From the NCBI GenBank assembly GCA_913056125.1, contig CAJXNC010000007.1:60073-124072 (forward strand): a stretch of 64,000 nt of DNA, written 5' to 3'. The notes under the pieces are model-generated. The model did not search any database, was not told where the DNA came from, and saw only the letters and a program-made list of their open reading frames with translations. Position numbers and translations under genes: made by a program. Numbering within the stretch: position 1 is the first letter of the stretch; every line of letters begins with the position of its first letter. The DNA comes from an uncultured Altererythrobacter sp. (GTDB taxonomy: Bacteria; Pseudomonadota; Alphaproteobacteria; Sphingomonadales; Sphingomonadaceae). Of this stretch, positions 36,804-46,862 are shown piece after piece.

Positions 36804-39674
36804 ATGAAACCGCTTCACCTGCTGACCACCGCCCTCCCCGCAATTCTGCTTGCCGGCTGCACCACAGTCGACAGCGCACCGCCCATGGCCGCGGCTCCGC
36901 CAGTCGAGACTGCCGCTCCGGGCGAGAGCCTGCAGGACCTCGTCGCGCAGATCGACATTCCCTACGAGACGTTCACGCTCGACAATGGTTTGACCGTGAT
37001 CGTCCATACCGACCGCAAGGCACCCATCGTCGGCGTCACAACCTATTACCGCGTCGGCTCCAAGCATGAGCCGCGCGGTCGGACCGGATTTGCCCATTTG
37101 TTCGAGCATCTGATGTTCGCCGGAAGCGAGAATGTTGCCAATTTCGACATTCCGCTCGAGGCGGCAGGGTCTACCACCACCAATGGCTCGACCTGGTACG
37201 ACCGCACCAACTATGTCGAGACCTTGCCATCGGGCGCGCTCGACCTGGCACTTATGATGGAAAGCGACCGCATGGGTTACCTGCTCGGCGGCGTCACGCA
37301 GGAGCGGCTCGATAATCAGCGCGCCGTTGTCCAGAACGAGAAGCGACAGGGCGACAACCAGCCCTATGGCCTGGTCGACTATCTCATCGGCGACCGCCTG
37401 TTTCCCATTGGCCATCCCTATCGCCATTCCACCATCGGTTCGATGGCTGACCTTGAGGCCGCTTCACTGCAAGACGTGCGCGACTGGTTCACGGACAATT
37501 ACGCCCCTAACAATGTCGTGCTCGCACTGGCCGGCGATGTGGATGTCGAAACCGCGCGTGAAAAGGTCGAGCGCTGGTATGGCGATATTCCGCGCGGCCC
37601 CGAAGTGGTCACCCTCGAAGCCGGCCCGGTCACTCTCGCGGAGCCGATTTATGAGGAGATTGCCGACCAGGTCAGTCAGACTCGCGTGACGCGCCACTGG
37701 AGCGGCCCGGGTATGGAAGATCCCGATCTCGTGCCGCTGCAGGTAGGCATGCACATTCTGGGCGGGCTGTTCTCCTCCCGTCTCGATAACTCCATGGTCT
37801 ATGGCAGCGAGAACGCGACGCGTGTATCCGCCAGCGCCCAGAGCTTCGAACAGCTGAGCTTCATTTCAGCGGAGTTCGACCTGGCGCCGGGTGCGGACCG
37901 GGAAGCAGCCGAAGCCGAATTCGATGCAGAGATCGCGCGCCTCATCAATGAGGGGCCCAGCGAGGCCGAGGTCAAGCGTGCCGCCACGCAGTTTATCGCC
38001 GGCCAGCTTGGCAGTCTGGAACGCGTTGGCGGCTTTGACGGCAAGGGTTTGATCCTGGCCGAGGGGCTGCTCTACACTGGCAATCCGGAGCATTACAAAG
38101 CCGAGCTGGAACGCATCGCCACGCTCACCCCCGCAGAGATCCAGCAGGCCATGCAGCGCTGGCTGTCGCGCCCGCCATACACATTGGTGATCGTGCCGGG
38201 CGAGCGCACGCTTGACGGTGCATTGATGGGCGGTTGGGGCGACGAGGCGATCAATCCTCCGCCAGCTCCCGACCAAGGTGGTGGCGTGACCGCTGAACGC
38301 ACGGGTGCACCGCGCGATTACCCCGCGGTCGAGGATGTGCCCGCACTCACTTTCCCGGATGCGCAGCGCGCCAGCCTGTCCAACGGGATCGACGTGACAT
38401 TGGTCACACGCGAGACCGTACCGATGGTCACAATCGCGCTGACGGTGGATGCGGGATCGGCGGCGGACGGAACTTCCGAAGCAGGCCTGCAGGAAATGAT
38501 GGTCGACATGCTGACCGAAGGCACCACCAGTCGCGACACGCTCGACATCGTGATCGAGCAGGAGGAACTGGGTGCCGATCTGAGTGCCGCAGCGGGGATC
38601 GATGCCAGCCGCGTCTACCTGACCTCTCTGACCAGCAACTTGCCCCAATCGCTGGGCCTGATGGCCGACGTGGTGCTTAATCCGAGCTTTGACGAGGACG
38701 CCTTCTCCCGAGTGCAGGCGCAGCGCCTCGCGCAGATCGAGGAAGAACGCACCTCGCCCGGCGATCTCGCCTCGCGCGCCATTGGTCCGCTGCTTTATGG
38801 CAATTCGCATCCTTATGCGCTGGCATCGACCATTGGCAGCGAGGAGGTGATCCAGACGCTGACCCCGGCGGATATGCGCGCTGCTCATGACACCTGGTTC
38901 CGTCCCGACCTCGCCAGCTTCACCGTGGTCGGCGATATCACCATGGAAGACTTGCTGCCCCAGCTCGAAAATGCCTTCGGCGCTTGGCAACTTCCGGCAA
39001 ATGCAGCGCCCTCCAAGGACCTGGACCAGAGCGTGCCGCAAGGCAGGCAGCGCCTGGTCGTAATCGACCGGCCCAACTCGCCGCAATCGGTTCTCCTCAT
39101 GGGCCGGCTTCTTCCCATTACCGGTATGGACCAGGGCATGGAGCCGCTCGAATTGGCGAATGAGGTGATGGGCGGCGGATTCCTGTCACGCCTCAACAAC
39201 GATCTGCGCGAAACACGCGGCTGGACCTACGGTATCAGCACAAGCGTGACCGGCCGAACCGGACAACGTGCGCTTGTCGCCAGCACGGCCGTCCAGTCAG
39301 ACCGGACCGGGGATTCGATCCGCGTAATTCTCGACCAGATAGCCGCCTTCCCGGAAACGCGGCCGGTCGACGAGGTCGAGTACCAGCGTGTGACCGACGG
39401 CAATATCCGCGGACTGCCCAACCGCTTCGAGACCAATGGACAGTTGCTCGGCGCGCTGCTTGGCAATGCGCAATATAGTCGCCCCGACGATTACCAGGAG
39501 CGCCTGCCCGATATCTATCGCAGCATTGATGCTGCAGCGATCGATGCTGCCGCCGCTGAATATATCAAGGGCGACGACATGGTGATCGTGGTGGTCGGTG
39601 ACCGTTCGGTGATCGACGCGCAGCTGGCCCCGCTCGGAATCGACGTGGAATATATCGACGCGGAGACGCTTTAA
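36804..39674 (+). CDS. M16-family zinc metalloprotease lipoprotein
   Basis: A 956-residue two-repeat M16 (pitrilysin/insulinase) peptidase. A lipoprotein signal with LLAGC (Cys19) predicts periplasmic anchoring. The first M16 domain has the inverted zinc motif HLFEH (98-102) and the downstream glutamate in NEKRQGDN. The second half (from about residue 520) is homologous in layout but has no HxxEH, as is normal for M16 proteins where the second half is structural. It is monocistronic or leads into rluE 19 bases later. Confidence 0.92.
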   Translation: MKPLHLLTTALPAILLAGCTTVDSAPPMAAAPPVETAAPGESLQDLVAQIDIPYETFTLDNGLTVIVHTDRKAPIVGVTTYYRVGSKHEPRGRTGFAHLFEHLMFAGSENVANFDIPLEAAGSTTTNGSTWYDRTNYVETLPSGALDLALMMESDRMGYLLGGVTQERLDNQRAVVQNEKRQGDNQPYGLVDYLIGDRLFPIGHPYRHSTIGSMADLEAASLQDVRDWFTDNYAPNNVVLALAGDVDVETAREKVERWYGDIPRGPEVVTLEAGPVTLAEPIYEEIADQVSQTRVTRHWSGPGMEDPDLVPLQVGMHILGGLFSSRLDNSMVYGSENATRVSASAQSFEQLSFISAEFDLAPGADREAAEAEFDAEIARLINEGPSEAEVKRAATQFIAGQLGSLERVGGFDGKGLILAEGLLYTGNPEHYKAELERIATLTPAEIQQAMQRWLSRPPYTLVIVPGERTLDGALMGGWGDEAINPPPAPDQGGGVTAERTGAPRDYPAVEDVPALTFPDAQRASLSNGIDVTLVTRETVPMVTIALTVDAGSAADGTSEAGLQEMMVDMLTEGTTSRDTLDIVIEQEELGADLSAAAGIDASRVYLTSLTSNLPQSLGLMADVVLNPSFDEDAFSRVQAQRLAQIEEERTSPGDLASRAIGPLLYGNSHPYALASTIGSEEVIQTLTPADMRAAHDTWFRPDLASFTVVGDITMEDLLPQLENAFGAWQLPANAAPSKDLDQSVPQGRQRLVVIDRPNSPQSVLLMGRLLPITGMDQGMEPLELANEVMGGGFLSRLNNDLRETRGWTYGISTSVTGRTGQRALVASTAVQSDRTGDSIRVILDQIAAFPETRPVDEVEYQRVTDGNIRGLPNRFETNGQLLGALLGNAQYSRPDDYQERLPDIYRSIDAAAIDAAAAEYIKGDDMVIVVVGDRSVIDAQLAPLGIDVEYIDAETL

Positions 39675-39693
39675 CGGCTAGGCGGAAGGCGCC

Positions 39694-40242
39694 ATGTCGC
39701 GCCTGATCGCCTTCAACAAGCCCTTCGGCGTCCTTTCGCAATTCACCGATGCGAAGTCGCCGACCGAGCGCCCCACATTGTCGCGCTTCATCGACGTGCC
39801 CGGCGTCTATCCGGCAGGAAGGCTCGACCGCGACAGCGAGGGCCTGCTGCTGCTGACCGATGACGGCAGGCTGCAGGCGCGCATTGCCGATCCGAAGTTC
39901 AAGCTGCCCAAGACATATCTCGTGCAGGTCGAGGGCATTCCGGACGAGGAGGCTCTCGATGCGCTGCGCAAAGGCGTGACGCTCAAGGACGGGCCAACGC
40001 GGCCGGCCAAGGTCGAAGCGATTGAGGAACCGCAATTGTGGCCGCGCGATCCGCCCGTGCGGTATCGCAAGAGCGTGCCGGACAGCTGGCTGCAGCTCAC
40101 CATCAGCGAGGGCCGCAACCGGCAGGTGCGGCGCATGACCGCGGCGGTCGGCTATCCCACTTTGCGGCTGGTGCGCTGGAGCATTGGCGACTGGTCGCTG
40201 GACGGCCTGCCACCGGGCGAGTGGCGCGAGGTCAGCCTGTAA
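39694..40242 (+). CDS. rluE: 23S rRNA pseudouridine synthase, RluE type
   Basis: A 182-residue RsuA-family pseudouridine synthase without an S4 domain. It has the start ...[14 protein letters not shown], the catalytic aspartate motif [17 protein letters not shown] and the C-terminal GRNRQVRRM motif. The closest layout is RluE, which modifies 23S rRNA. It overlaps trmL convergently by 11 bases. Confidence 0.88.
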   Translation: MSRLIAFNKPFGVLSQFTDAKSPTERPTLSRFIDVPGVYPAGRLDRDSEGLLLLTDDGRLQARIADPKFKLPKTYLVQVEGIPDEEALDALRKGVTLKDGPTRPAKVEAIEEPQLWPRDPPVRYRKSVPDSWLQLTISEGRNRQVRRMTAAVGYPTLRLVRWSIGDWSLDGLPPGEWREVSL

Positions 40243-40693
40243 ACTGCCCCTTCACCGCCTGGTAGGCGGCAGCGGCCACCGTATTGGCGAGGTTGAGCGA
40301 GCGGACCTTGTCGCTGCGCATCGGCAGCTTGAACAGCCTGTCCGCATGCTGTTCGATAATCGCTTGCGGCAGGCCCTTGGTCTCTCGTCCGAAGACGAGA
40401 TAGGCATCTTCCGGGTATTCCGGCTCGTAGAAGTTCTTGGCGCCGAACTCCTCGAACAGGAAGAGCTGGTCCGCGCGCGGTGCGCGTTCCTCCAAAAAAG
40501 CATGCCAGCTGCGGAACTCCACCAGGCGGATATGCTGCCAGTAATCGAGCCCCGACCGCTTCAGTTTCTTGTCCGATATCTCGAAGCCGAGCGGGTGGAT
40601 CAGCACCAGCTCCATATCGAGCGCCACGCAGGTGCGCCCCACCGCACCGGTATTGCCGGGAATCTCGGGATGGACGAGGACGATGGAAGTCAT
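40232..40693 (-). CDS. trmL: tRNA (cytidine/uridine-34 2'-O)-methyltransferase
   Basis: A 153-residue minimal SPOUT methyltransferase. Motifs [23 protein letters not shown] and [16 protein letters not shown] are diagnostic of TrmL. It methylates the wobble ribose of tRNA-Leu isoacceptors. The start was set at the ATG at 40693; the longer open frame upstream does not resemble the family. The M20 peptidase gene ends 22 bases upstream on the same strand. Confidence 0.93.
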   Translation of the reverse strand: MTSIVLVHPEIPGNTGAVGRTCVALDMELVLIHPLGFEISDKKLKRSGLDYWQHIRLVEFRSWHAFLEERAPRADQLFLFEEFGAKNFYEPEYPEDAYLVFGRETKGLPQAIIEQHADRLFKLPMRSDKVRSLNLANTVAAAAYQAVKGQFTG

Positions 40694-40715
40694 GGCCGGG
40701 TATTGGCGCTGCGCG

Positions 40716-42113
40716 TCAGTCCTTTTCAGACAATGCCGCCAGGATGCGCACCCAGGATCGCGTTCCCTTGTGAAAACACTTGAGATCGTATTTCTCGTTG
40801 GGAGAATGGATGCGGTCATCGTCGAGCGCGAAGCCAACCATAATGGAATCGAGACCGAGCACTTCCCGAAATGTGTTCACGACCGGAATTCCTCCACCGC
40901 AGCCGAGCAGCGCCGACTGCCCCCATTCTTCATCGAGCGACTCACGGACCGAAGCAATCGCTCCGCTGTCACCGGCCATGTTAAAGGCTGGAGCGGTGGG
41001 TTCGTACTTGGTTAGACTTGCGGTGCAATCGGCCGGCAGGCTTGCCTCAACATAGGCGGCAAAGCTGTCCCAGATGGCATCTGGGTCCTGCGTGCCCACG
41101 AGCCGGAAGCTAACCTTTGCGCTCGCCTCCGCCGGGACGATCGACTTCGTGCCAACGCCAGTATAGCCGCCGACAATGCCGTTGACATCGAAAGTGGGCC
41201 TCGCCCAGATCTGTTCGAGGACGGAGTAGCCGGACTCGCCGGCGGGGACCGACAGACCCACATCTCCCAGATAGCGTCCCGCATCGAAACCTAGCGCTTC
41301 CCACGATTGGCGCACTTCGTGGGTGATCTCGGGAACACCCTCGTAAAACCCGGGCAAGGTCACCCGGCCGGTCGAATCCCGCATGCCGTGGATAATGCCT
41401 GCCAAAACCTGGATGGGATTGCGCGCGGCGCCACCGTAAAGGCCCGAATGCAGGTCGCACGATGGGCCCTGCAAAGTCAGCTCGCCAAAAACGCCACCGC
41501 GAAGGCCAATGGTAATGCCCGGCGTATCGCTATCCCAGCCCATCGTATCGCAGATGAGGGCGAAATCGGCAGAGAGCTCCTCCGCATGGTCTTGCAGGAA
41601 TGGGGCAAGGCTTTGCGATCCGGATTCCTCCTCGCCTTCCAGGACCAGCGTCATGCGGCAGGGAAGCGATCCATGCACCGCCTTCCACGCCCGGCAGGCC
41701 TCAAGGAATGTGCGCATCTGGCCCTTATTGTCGGCCACGCCGCGCGCCACGATCTGCCGCGCCCCATCGGCGCGCTCCTCGATCACCGGTTCGAACGGCC
41801 CATGACGCCACTGGTCAAGCGGATCGGGCGGCTGCACGTCGTAATGGCCGTAGAAGATGACGTGCGGCCCCGGTCCGTCAATCTGCGCAATGACGATGGG
41901 ATGGCCCGGGGTCTGCTCCGACCGGGCCGAAAAACCCAGCTCCGCCAATTCGTCGACCAACAGGTCTGCGGCCCGTGCGCAGTCGTCGGCAAAGGCGGGA
42001 TCGGTGGAGATGGAGGGCACGCGAAGCAGGGCGAACAGGCGCTCAAGGCTGCTGTCCAGGTCGGCATCGACCCGGTCCAGCGTGGCCGTCAGACCACTAT
42101 TCGCTTCGGCCAT
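40716..42113 (-). CDS. M20-family dipeptidase
   Basis: A 465-residue metallopeptidase of the M20/CPG2 type. The first metal-site motif is IFYGHYDVQPPDP, the catalytic glutamate pair is in LEGEEESGS, and the dimerisation domain lies in the middle. The substrate is likely a dipeptide. No signal peptide is visible. It is downstream of gatB on the same strand, with a 40-base gap. Confidence 0.88.
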   Translation of the reverse strand: MAEANSGLTATLDRVDADLDSSLERLFALLRVPSISTDPAFADDCARAADLLVDELAELGFSARSEQTPGHPIVIAQIDGPGPHVIFYGHYDVQPPDPLDQWRHGPFEPVIEERADGARQIVARGVADNKGQMRTFLEACRAWKAVHGSLPCRMTLVLEGEEESGSQSLAPFLQDHAEELSADFALICDTMGWDSDTPGITIGLRGGVFGELTLQGPSCDLHSGLYGGAARNPIQVLAGIIHGMRDSTGRVTLPGFYEGVPEITHEVRQSWEALGFDAGRYLGDVGLSVPAGESGYSVLEQIWARPTFDVNGIVGGYTGVGTKSIVPAEASAKVSFRLVGTQDPDAIWDSFAAYVEASLPADCTASLTKYEPTAPAFNMAGDSGAIASVRESLDEEWGQSALLGCGGGIPVVNTFREVLGLDSIMVGFALDDDRIHSPNEKYDLKCFHKGTRSWVRILAALSEKD

Positions 42114-42153
42114 CCCGGCATCTCCCTTGCATGATCGCGACTTCGTCCAACGC

Positions 42154-43653
42154 TCAGCCGAGCTTGTCCTTGAGGATCTGGTTCACCACTGCCGGATTGG
42201 CCTTGCCCTGCATTGCCTTCATAGTCTGGCCGACAAAGAAACCGAACAGCTTGTCCTTGCCGCCGCGATATTCGGCGACCTTGTCTTCATTGTTGGCGAT
42301 GATCGTGTCGATCGCTTCCTCGATCGCGCCGGTATCGGAAACCTGCTTGAGGCCTTCGCTATCGGCAATCTCGCCCGGCTCGCGCCCGGTCTTTAGCACG
42401 ATCTCGAAGATTTCCTTGGCCTGGCCGCCGGAGATCTCTCCCTTGGCCTGCATGTCGAGGATCGCCGCCTGCCGCTCGGCCGTGGCATGGGTGATATCAC
42501 CCTCCTCGCCCAGCGCCTTGATCACGCCCGGCGCGACCGAAAGCGACCAGTTGGCGACCTGCGTGGCAACGTCCTTTTCCGGCTTGCCGATCCCAGCAGC
42601 GGTGGCAGCCAGCAACGTCTCGAAACGGGCAAAGGTCTCGACCTCGGCAGTCAGTTCGCGGGCATTGTACTCGCTGAGACCCAGATCGCCCGTATAGCGC
42701 GCGCGCTTTGCGTCGGGCAATTCGGGCAGGCTGGCGCGGCATTCCTCGAGGAAGGCATCGTCCAGTTCGAGCGGCAGCAGGTCCGGATCGGGGAAGTAGC
42801 GATAATCATGCGCATCTTCCTTGGACCGCATGCTTCGCGTGGTGCCGGTGCCCGGATCGAACAGGCGCGTTTCCTGCACGATTGTGCCGCCATCCTCCAG
42901 CACATCGACCTGGCGCTGCGCCTCATGTTCGATCGCCTGCATGACGAAACGCACCGAATTGACGTTCTTGGTCTCTGTGCGGGTACCCAGTTCGGTATCG
43001 CCGACCTTGCGGACGGACACATTGACGTCCGCACGCATGGAACCTTCTTCCATGTTCCCGTCGCACGATCCGACATAGCGCAGGATCGAACGCAGCTTGC
43101 GGATATAGGCGCCTGCCTCTGCCGGAGAGGTCATGTGCGGGCGGGAGACGATCTCCATCAGCGCAACGCCCGTGCGGTTGAGGTCCACATAGGACATGGT
43201 CGGATGCTGATCGTGCATCAGCTTGCCGGCATCCTGCTCGACATGGATGCGCTCGATCCCGATCACCTTGTCCTCGGGGATACCGGCCTTCTCGTCCGCC
43301 TCGATAGTCAGCGCGCCCTCACCCACAAGTGGATGATAAAGCTGCGAAATCTGGTACCCCTGCGGCAGATCGGCATAGAAGTAGTTCTTGCGGTCGAAGC
43401 GCGACCACTTGTTGATTTCGGCCTCGATCGCCATGCCGGTGCGCACCGCCTGGCGGATACATTCGACATTGGGCACGGGCAGCATGCCGGGCATGGCGGC
43501 ATCGATCAGACTGACCTGCGCATTGGGCTCGGCCCCGAATTCGGTGGAGGCACTGGAGAACAGCTTGGCCTTGCTGGTGACCTGCGCATGGACTTCGAGA
43601 CCGACAACGATCTCCCATTCGCCGGTGGCGCCCTGGATACGATAATTGCTCAT
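42154..43653 (-). CDS. gatB: Asp-tRNA(Asn)/Glu-tRNA(Gln) amidotransferase subunit GatB
   Basis: A 499-residue subunit that binds mischarged tRNA and activates its side chain for amidation. The GatB kinase-like signature [13 protein letters not shown], then [12 protein letters not shown] and [10 protein letters not shown], and the C-terminal YqeY/tail domain are visible. The start at 43653 overlaps the stop of the small upstream gene (ATGA), so translation of gatB is probably coupled to that gene rather than to gatA, which is unusual. Confidence 0.96.
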   Translation of the reverse strand: MSNYRIQGATGEWEIVVGLEVHAQVTSKAKLFSSASTEFGAEPNAQVSLIDAAMPGMLPVPNVECIRQAVRTGMAIEAEINKWSRFDRKNYFYADLPQGYQISQLYHPLVGEGALTIEADEKAGIPEDKVIGIERIHVEQDAGKLMHDQHPTMSYVDLNRTGVALMEIVSRPHMTSPAEAGAYIRKLRSILRYVGSCDGNMEEGSMRADVNVSVRKVGDTELGTRTETKNVNSVRFVMQAIEHEAQRQVDVLEDGGTIVQETRLFDPGTGTTRSMRSKEDAHDYRYFPDPDLLPLELDDAFLEECRASLPELPDAKRARYTGDLGLSEYNARELTAEVETFARFETLLAATAAGIGKPEKDVATQVANWSLSVAPGVIKALGEEGDITHATAERQAAILDMQAKGEISGGQAKEIFEIVLKTGREPGEIADSEGLKQVSDTGAIEEAIDTIIANNEDKVAEYRGGKDKLFGFFVGQTMKAMQGKANPAVVNQILKDKLG

Positions 43654-44006
43654 GTAGTCTTCCAATTATCACCATCATCCACGGTGACATTTCTGGTGCT
43701 CTTAAACTTGGTTGGAATCTTGAAGCGGATGCGGCTGACTGTCGAGCTTTCGCTTTCCTCGCTTCCGCCCGCATTCGCTCCAATGCCAAAAACGGCCACT
43801 TTCAATCCACCGTCTACGGTTCCGGATTTCTTAGCGGATACGGCGATGTCGAACTCGATCTCCTTGGGCGCCGTATATCCCGATTCACCTGATTCGTGCG
43901 CAGATCCAATCTTGGTATCTTGTGCATCCTCAATACCCTGCGCGATCGCCCGCAAGGTGCTCGAAACGAAGGCGGACAGCTCATCTGTGTTTGCTTCAGT
44001 GCTCAT
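43650..44006 (-). CDS. small protein resembling trypco2-type domains, embedded in the gat operon
   Basis: A 118-residue soluble protein. An N-terminal helix ([20 protein letters not shown]) precedes a beta-rich part ([13 protein letters not shown] ... VSRIRFKIP). This helix-plus-beta layout resembles the 'trypsin-co-occurring domain 2' group, reported near proteases in conflict-type loci; the assignment is by eye and tentative. The base composition is visibly less G+C-rich than gatA, gatB and the methyltransferase gene, suggesting later acquisition. The stop overlaps the gatB start by 4 bases. Confidence 0.7.
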   Translation of the reverse strand: MSTEANTDELSAFVSSTLRAIAQGIEDAQDTKIGSAHESGESGYTAPKEIEFDIAVSAKKSGTVDGGLKVAVFGIGANAGGSEESESSTVSRIRFKIPTKFKSTRNVTVDDGDNWKTT

Positions 44007-44015
44007 CGTGCCCCC

Positions 44016-45008
44016 TCACTTACCTACCTGTTCGCGAATAGAGAAAAACTTCTCGCCCTCGAGTTTGGAATTCTGCCTCCCGGCGGCAACCCTTTCATAG
44101 GCCTCGGTGCAGCCGGGAACGATGCGATCGTGCAATTCGATGCAGATCGCCTCGGTCTTCTCCACCCATTCAATATTGGCAGAGAACAGCGCATGTTCGC
44201 CGCCCTCGATATCGATCTTGATGATGTCGATCCCGTCCTTGCCGAAACGCTGCAATATGTCCGTGACGGTGACCACCTCGGTCTCACCCACGGCGCGGGT
44301 CGCGTTGTCCTGCGCATCGCCGACCAGGGTCAGGCCCCAATGGCCGGTCCCGCGATCGAAGAACTGCATGGTCCCGCTTTCCGAACTGAGCGCGGCATTG
44401 AGCGGCTTGATATTGGCATAGGGCGCGACATTCTTTTGCAGCAGCGCGAAGTTCTCCGCGCTCGGCTCCAGCGTCACCACCGTCGCATCGGGAAAGGCGC
44501 GCGCAAACACGATCGCCGCCGTGCCGATATAGCCGCCCGCATCCACGATCAGGCCGTGCCTCGCTGCAGGGACCTTGTCTATCAGCTCGTCAAACTCGCC
44601 GCCCAGCGAGTCGAGCACGACATCGATATCGGTCGTCAGCGGACGGATATGCACCTGCACGCCCCGAATTGTGACCTGCACCATTTCCTGCCCGGTGAAT
44701 CCCGCCCAGAGATAGCGCCATGCGGCAAGGGCACCGTCTTCGCTACGCACCTTGTCGGCGCGGCCCTTCTCGAAGGAATATTTGAACTTGCGCCGCGAGA
44801 CCTGCGAACCGCGCAAAGCCTCGTCGAGGTCGGCGGTGGCGGGACGGATCTGGACCTGCTTGCCGCCGAGGCTGAGGTCCATCGGTTCCATGCTGCCGCG
44901 CAAGGATGCGGAAAGCCATTTCACCGCAGCCAGCGGGCTGCCCGCACGCGCAAGGCGCGCCGCCAGGCGAAGCTGGCGGCGGCGGCGAAGCGGGCTCCTG
45001 GTAGACAT
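44016..45008 (-). CDS. FkbM-family methyltransferase
   Basis: A 330-residue SAM-dependent methyltransferase. Motif I is IVDAGGYIGTAA (about 154-165) and EPSAENFALLQKNV follows; DIIKIDIEGGE is the FkbM signature. The N-terminus (1-40) is very basic. A module of the type QVQIRPATADLDEAL (51-65) recurs at 117-132 as VQVHIRPLTTDIDVVL, so the usual pre-domain motif is duplicated. The acceptor is unknown; the family O-methylates sugars and small molecules. It sits between gatA (29 bases upstream) and the small gene (9 bases downstream). Confidence 0.85.
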   Translation of the reverse strand: MSTRSPLRRRRQLRLAARLARAGSPLAAVKWLSASLRGSMEPMDLSLGGKQVQIRPATADLDEALRGSQVSRRKFKYSFEKGRADKVRSEDGALAAWRYLWAGFTGQEMVQVTIRGVQVHIRPLTTDIDVVLDSLGGEFDELIDKVPAARHGLIVDAGGYIGTAAIVFARAFPDATVVTLEPSAENFALLQKNVAPYANIKPLNAALSSESGTMQFFDRGTGHWGLTLVGDAQDNATRAVGETEVVTVTDILQRFGKDGIDIIKIDIEGGEHALFSANIEWVEKTEAICIELHDRIVPGCTEAYERVAAGRQNSKLEGEKFFSIREQVGK

Positions 45009-45037
45009 GGCTATTCCCCGGGTGGCAAGCGCTGGGC

Positions 45038-46522
45038 TTACCACCACCTCTCCGGCTGTGCGGTGAACTCGGCGCGCTGCTCGATGGCGAGACCGGCATT
45101 GAGCACGCCCTGCTCGTCGAAGGCCTTGCCGATCAGCTGCAAGCCGAGCGGCAATCCCTTGGAATTCAGTCCGGCAGGAACGCTCATGGCCGGGAGCCCG
45201 GCAAGCGATGCAGGCACGGTGAATATGTCCGACAAATAGAGCGCGAGCGGATCGTCCAGCTTCTCGCCCAGAGCGAAGGCCGCAGTCGGCGTGGTCGGCG
45301 CCAGCACGACATCGCATTCTGCCCACGCATTCTCGAAATCGCGCTGCACCAGTGTGCGCACCTTCATCGCCTGCGTGTAATAGGCATCGTAGAAACCGGC
45401 GCTGAGCACATAGGTGCCGATCAATATGCGGCGCTTGACCTCGTCCCCGAAGCCATGCGCGCGGGTGGTGGCATACATGTCCTGCAGGCCCGCCCCATCC
45501 TCGATATCGCGCAGGCCGTAACGCACGCCATCATAACGCGCGAGGTTGGAGGAAGCCTCGGCCGGGGCGACGATGTAATAGGCCGGCAGCGCGTATTTCG
45601 TGTGCGGCAGGCTGATATCGACCACTTCAGCGCCGGCATCCTTGAGCCAGGCAATGCCATCATCCCATGCCTTGAGGATCTCGGCATCGGTGCCGTCCAT
45701 CCGGTATTCCTTCGGGATGCCGACCTTCTTGCCCGACAGATCGCCCGAAAGCTCTGCGCTCCATGCCGGCACGTCCATCTGCAGGCTGGTCGAATCCTTG
45801 GCATCGAAACCGGCCATGGCCTCGAGCATGATGGCGCAATCCTCGACGCTGCGAGCCATCGGCCCGGCTTGGTCGAGGCTGCTGGCGAAGGCGACGATGC
45901 CCCAGCGCGAACAACGGCCATAGGTCGGCTTGATGCCGGTCGTTCCGGTCAGCGCAGCAGGCTGGCGGATCGAACCGCCCGTATCGGTACCCGTCGCAGC
46001 CGGACACAGGCGCGCGGCCACGGCTGCAGAGGAACCGCCTGAGCTTCCACCCGGCGTCAGCTTGGCATTACTGCCGTCACTGGCCTTCCAAGGATTGGCG
46101 ACTTCGCCGAAATAGGAGCTCTCGTTCGAGGAGCCCATGGCGAACTGGTCAAGGTTGAGCTTGCCCAGCATGCCTGCACCGGCATCCCACAGCTTTTGGC
46201 TGACGGTGCTTTCATATTCGGGCTTGAAGCCTTCGAGGATATGGCTCGCCGCGCTGGTTTGCACGCCGCGCGTGGCGAAGAGGTCCTTCATGCCGATCGG
46301 CACGCCAGCCAGCGGGCCGAGATCTTTGCCCGCCGCACGATCCGCATCGGCCTTTTCGGCTGCGGCCAGCGCATGGTCGGGTGTGGCGGTGATGAAGGCG
46401 TTGAGTTCGGAGGCTGCGGCGACGGCGGTGTTGAACGCCTCAGCCACTTCCACGGCGCTGAATTCGCCGCCGGTGACGCCGTCGCGAATGGCCTTTACGC
46501 CGAGCTGTGTAAGGTCGCTCAT
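45038..46522 (-). CDS. gatA: amidotransferase subunit GatA
   Basis: A 494-residue amidase-signature enzyme that supplies ammonia from glutamine to GatB. The Ser-cisSer-Lys triad is visible in [11 protein letters not shown] (Lys) and [13 protein letters not shown] (Ser), with [11 protein letters not shown]. The start shares one base with the gatC stop. In most operons gatB follows directly; here two other genes intervene. Confidence 0.96.
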   Translation of the reverse strand: MSDLTQLGVKAIRDGVTGGEFSAVEVAEAFNTAVAAASELNAFITATPDHALAAAEKADADRAAGKDLGPLAGVPIGMKDLFATRGVQTSAASHILEGFKPEYESTVSQKLWDAGAGMLGKLNLDQFAMGSSNESSYFGEVANPWKASDGSNAKLTPGGSSGGSSAAVAARLCPAATGTDTGGSIRQPAALTGTTGIKPTYGRCSRWGIVAFASSLDQAGPMARSVEDCAIMLEAMAGFDAKDSTSLQMDVPAWSAELSGDLSGKKVGIPKEYRMDGTDAEILKAWDDGIAWLKDAGAEVVDISLPHTKYALPAYYIVAPAEASSNLARYDGVRYGLRDIEDGAGLQDMYATTRAHGFGDEVKRRILIGTYVLSAGFYDAYYTQAMKVRTLVQRDFENAWAECDVVLAPTTPTAAFALGEKLDDPLALYLSDIFTVPASLAGLPAMSVPAGLNSKGLPLGLQLIGKAFDEQGVLNAGLAIEQRAEFTAQPERWW

Positions 46523-46824
46523 TATTCGATCACCTTCGGCACGCCGAAAAAGCCGTGTTCGGCCACGGGCGCATTTGCGAGGATATCGTCGCGCTTGCCG
46601 CCGCCGGTCAGCGGATCGGCATCGACCACGTCATCGCGCAGGCGCAGCTTCTGCGGGATCACCGCAGTCATCGGCTCGACCGAGGAGGTATCGACCTCCC
46701 CCAGCTGCTCGACGAAAGCGAGGATATTGTTGAACTCCGGCACCAGATGATCGAGGTCGCCCTCTTCCATGCGGATGCGCGCCAGACTGGCGATCTTCGC
46801 CACTTCTTCTCGGGTTACGGACAT
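46522..46824 (-). CDS. gatC: amidotransferase subunit GatC
   Basis: A 100-residue subunit of the usual size that clamps GatA and GatB. It shows the N-terminal [15 protein letters not shown] helix and the C-terminal [21 protein letters not shown] motif. It is the first gene of the gat operon, 38 bases after the stop of the DUF4153 gene on the same strand. Confidence 0.94.
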   Translation of the reverse strand: MSVTREEVAKIASLARIRMEEGDLDHLVPEFNNILAFVEQLGEVDTSSVEPMTAVIPQKLRLRDDVVDADPLTGGGKRDDILANAPVAEHGFFGVPKVIE

Positions 46825-46862
46825 GGGGCGCAGCGTTAGCGTTGGCGCGTTGCCCCTTCAAG

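Noticed and set aside
36624..37427. Minus-strand open frame at the clpB/M16 divergent region
   Set aside because: Lies mostly opposite the M16 gene and across the clpB promoter region; no domain.
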